Below are positions 62,321 through 64,000 of a DNA stretch of 64,000 nt, piece after piece. A program made the translations under genes and the position numbers. Source of the stretch: Mesorhizobium sp. B2-8-5 (GTDB lineage Bacteria; Pseudomonadota; Alphaproteobacteria; Rhizobiales; Rhizobiaceae); NCBI RefSeq assembly GCF_006440675.2, contig NZ_CP083951.1, forward strand, positions 3,753,501 to 3,817,500, written 5' to 3'. Below the pieces are notes generated by a model, which saw nothing but the letters and a program-made list of their open reading frames with translations, searched no databases and had not been told where the DNA came from. Position 1 is the first letter of the stretch. Each line of letters opens with the position of its first letter.

Positions 62321-63898
62321 GTGAAGCGTATTTTGCCACTTGCCTTTGCCCTTGCGCTCAGCGCGCCGGCTTTTGCCCAGACTGTCGACAATCAAGGCGC
62401 CAAGGAGCTGTCCGACAATCTGGCGCGTTATTTCGGCAAGCAGGCGTTCGACAAGGGCGTGCTCAAGGTTTCGGTCGAGGGCGACGCCTACAAGATCGCG
62501 TTTGACGTCAAATCGCTCGTCAATGCGCTGCCGGAGCAGAAGCTCCTCAAATTCGACATGGCGCCATATGCCTTGATGGTGAAGCCGCGCAGCGACGGAT
62601 CCTGGGACGTCTCGTCGAATTTCTCGCAGGGTGCGTCCCTCGAGTTCGATGGGCCGGAAGGCCGTCAGAGCATGGAGTTCACGATCAAGGACGGTAAGCT
62701 GACCAGCGTCTACGATCCGGCGCTTGCCGCCTTCACCAATGCCACCAGCTCGTTGGCCGGGATGACCATGACGTCCCGGGAAGCCAAGCAGCAGGCCGAT
62801 GTCTCGACCGGCGCCGGCACCGCCACCGTCACGGCGACCAAATCAGCCAATGGCGGCGTCGACTTCACGGCCACCCAGAAAGTTTCGGACTTCGTCGAGA
62901 AGATCAAGATCGACGATCCCAACAGCGGAATGAATTTCCCGCTCACCTTGAAAACGCCGGAACTTTCGGTGGATGCAAACGGCAAAGGCGTGCGGACGAA
63001 GCCACTGCTCGACCTGCTTGCCTTTGCCGTGGCCAACGAGGACGAAGCCAAACTCAAGGCGAACCAGGCTGAGCTCAAATCGCTCATGCTGGCCGCGCTG
63101 CCCATCTGGGAAAGGGTCGACGGCAACTACGGCTTCAAGGATTTCGAGGTGGAGAGCCCTGTCGGCAAGTTCGGGGCCGCGCAATTCAGCACCGCATTCG
63201 GCATGGACGGCGTCTCCCAGAACGGCAAGGTCGACTACAAGATCAAGGCTGCCGGCCTGACAATTCCGCGGCAGACCCTACCGGAATGGACCGTCCCATT
63301 GCTGCCAACCGACATCGATCTGAACTTCGGCGGCGCGAATATCGATCTCGATACGATGGCGAAAAAGGCGATCGAAGCCTTTGATCTCAATAAGAATCCG
63401 CCGCTGTCGGATGAATTCGGCAAGGCTCTGGTCGCCGATTTCAAGGCCAAGAATCCGAAGGTCGTGATCGGGCACAGCACGGTGAAGAACGGCGATATCG
63501 AGGTCGCGCTGGAGGGTGAAATGACTTTTCCCGGCGAGAAGCCCGACGCGACCGTGACCATCGACGTCACCGGCTACGACAAGATCGTCGATGCCCTGAA
63601 GGAAGCGGCCAAGAGCGATGAGCAGATGGCGCAAGCCTTCCCATTTGCGCTGGCCGTCAAGGGATTTGGCAAGACATTGCCGGATGGCCGCCTGGAGTGG
63701 GTGATCGACACGAAAGCCGACGGCTCGGTCAAGGTCAACGGCGCCATGCTGAAGGGGCCGGATGCCGCCCAGGACGACAGCGCGGGTCAGGACGACTCGG
63801 GTGGTGATGACGGCTCGAACGGAACCGACAATTCGAGTGGGGGCGACGATACGGATGGCGGCGACAATGGCGGGGCCGGAGCGAAGCTGCAGCCCTGA
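62321..63898 (+). CDS. Exported protein with acidic low-complexity tail (possible DUF2125-like)
   Basis: 525 aa. The start is GTG 62321, selected because GGAGAACCGAC precedes it and the product then opens with a clean signal peptide ending SAPAFAQ. The mature part is a long succession of beta strands (DAYKIAFDVKSLVNAL, YALMVKPRSDGSWDVS, KVDYKIKAAGLTIPR, IDLNFGGANIDLDTM) and reminds me of the rhizobial DUF2125 proteins, but I am not certain. The last 40 residues are Asp/Gly/Ser repeats (DDSGGDDGSNG, SGGDDTDGGD), strongly acidic and probably disordered. Periplasmic location likely; function unknown. Confidence 0.8.
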   Translation: MKRILPLAFALALSAPAFAQTVDNQGAKELSDNLARYFGKQAFDKGVLKVSVEGDAYKIAFDVKSLVNALPEQKLLKFDMAPYALMVKPRSDGSWDVSSNFSQGASLEFDGPEGRQSMEFTIKDGKLTSVYDPALAAFTNATSSLAGMTMTSREAKQQADVSTGAGTATVTATKSANGGVDFTATQKVSDFVEKIKIDDPNSGMNFPLTLKTPELSVDANGKGVRTKPLLDLLAFAVANEDEAKLKANQAELKSLMLAALPIWERVDGNYGFKDFEVESPVGKFGAAQFSTAFGMDGVSQNGKVDYKIKAAGLTIPRQTLPEWTVPLLPTDIDLNFGGANIDLDTMAKKAIEAFDLNKNPPLSDEFGKALVADFKAKNPKVVIGHSTVKNGDIEVALEGEMTFPGEKPDATVTIDVTGYDKIVDALKEAAKSDEQMAQAFPFALAVKGFGKTLPDGRLEWVIDTKADGSVKVNGAMLKGPDAAQDDSAGQDDSGGDDGSNGTDNSSGGDDTDGGDNGGAGAKLQP

Positions 63899-63907
63899 GC
63901 GCTTGGG

Positions 63908-64000
63908 TTAAAGCCCGAGAGCGCTGGCGATTTTTGGCGCCGCATCCCGCCAGTCCTCGACCGAGATGATGTCTTCCGGCGTTGGCGGCAAGAAGGCGCG
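63908..64000 (-). CDS. C-terminus of an unidentified gene entering from the right
   Basis: A minus-strand frame open to the window edge ends in TAA at 63910-63908 and encodes about 30 residues (LPPTPEDIISVEDWRDAAP, then ASALGL). It converges with the exported-protein gene 9 bases away. The stretch looks coding in composition, but it is too short to recognise. Confidence 0.45.
   Translation of the reverse strand, partial: RAFLPPTPEDIISVEDWRDAAPKIASALGL

Overview
The window is GC-rich chromosomal DNA from an alphaproteobacterium, most probably a Mesorhizobium-like member of the Rhizobiales. The case rests on the combination of proteins (class I PHA synthase, DUF2336 protein, PccA-type carboxylase, rhizobial-type Tad/Cpa pilus locus, tandem glycine riboswitch ahead of gcvTHP) and on rhizobial-style intergenic palindromes. 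No ribosomal RNA or species marker is present, so the genus is an inference. Most of the window is core housekeeping sequence; no CRISPR array, transposase, integrase or prophage gene was seen.

Left edge (1-2.5 kb): an accessory patch with the cut-off end of an unrecognised gene, an unrecognised 189-aa protein and a stand-alone OLD-like AAA ATPase. It ends exactly at the 3' end of a tRNA-Glu, a classic island insertion point. From 2.6 to 14.5 kb follow an M15-type lipoprotein, PHA synthase, a small lipoprotein, an aminotransferase with homoserine dehydrogenase, class II fructose bisphosphatase, RecJ, a patatin-like esterase, and folE-hisI. From 14.7 to 18 kb lie a divergent NifU/IscU-like scaffold, a LysR regulator, an orphan YidD and a class D beta-lactamase. 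From 18 to 28 kb come thrS, an acyltransferase, an outer-membrane barrel, a repeat-containing secreted protein, a nitroreductase, an ICMT-like membrane methyltransferase, a MaoC/CoA-lyase pair, a DUF2336 protein and a VOC protein.

From 28 to 41.8 kb: a FUSC transporter and parE on the minus strand, then a compact pilus operon on the plus strand (cpaB, cpaC, small lipoprotein, cpaE, cpaF, tadB, tadC, tadD) without pilin, prepilin peptidase or a normal cpaD, and then a membrane GGDEF protein. From 41.8 to 46.4 kb: gcvT-gcvH-gcvP, read leftward behind a tandem glycine riboswitch. From 46.5 to 53 kb: a duplicated-domain orphan protein, a molybdoenzyme/cytochrome b pair coupled to a GNAT gene, DUF1345, YaiI, and the glutathione-dependent formaldehyde pair gfa-adhC. 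From 53 to 64 kb: pccA, dnaE, an EamA transporter, a frameshifted secreted-protein gene, a zinc-knuckle DinB, a GNAT and a large periplasmic protein.

The most interesting signals are: (i) a family of four double-hairpin intergenic elements in which the loop is conserved while the stems differ but stay self-complementary, one of which supplies the end of a coding gene; (ii) the accessory patch at tRNA-Glu; (iii) oddities in conserved proteins, namely an IscU-like protein without its third cysteine, a CpaE without P-loop lysines, and a tiny lipoprotein in the cpaD slot; (iv) a 2-base frameshift in a secreted protein. I found no complete novel multi-gene system that I could defend.
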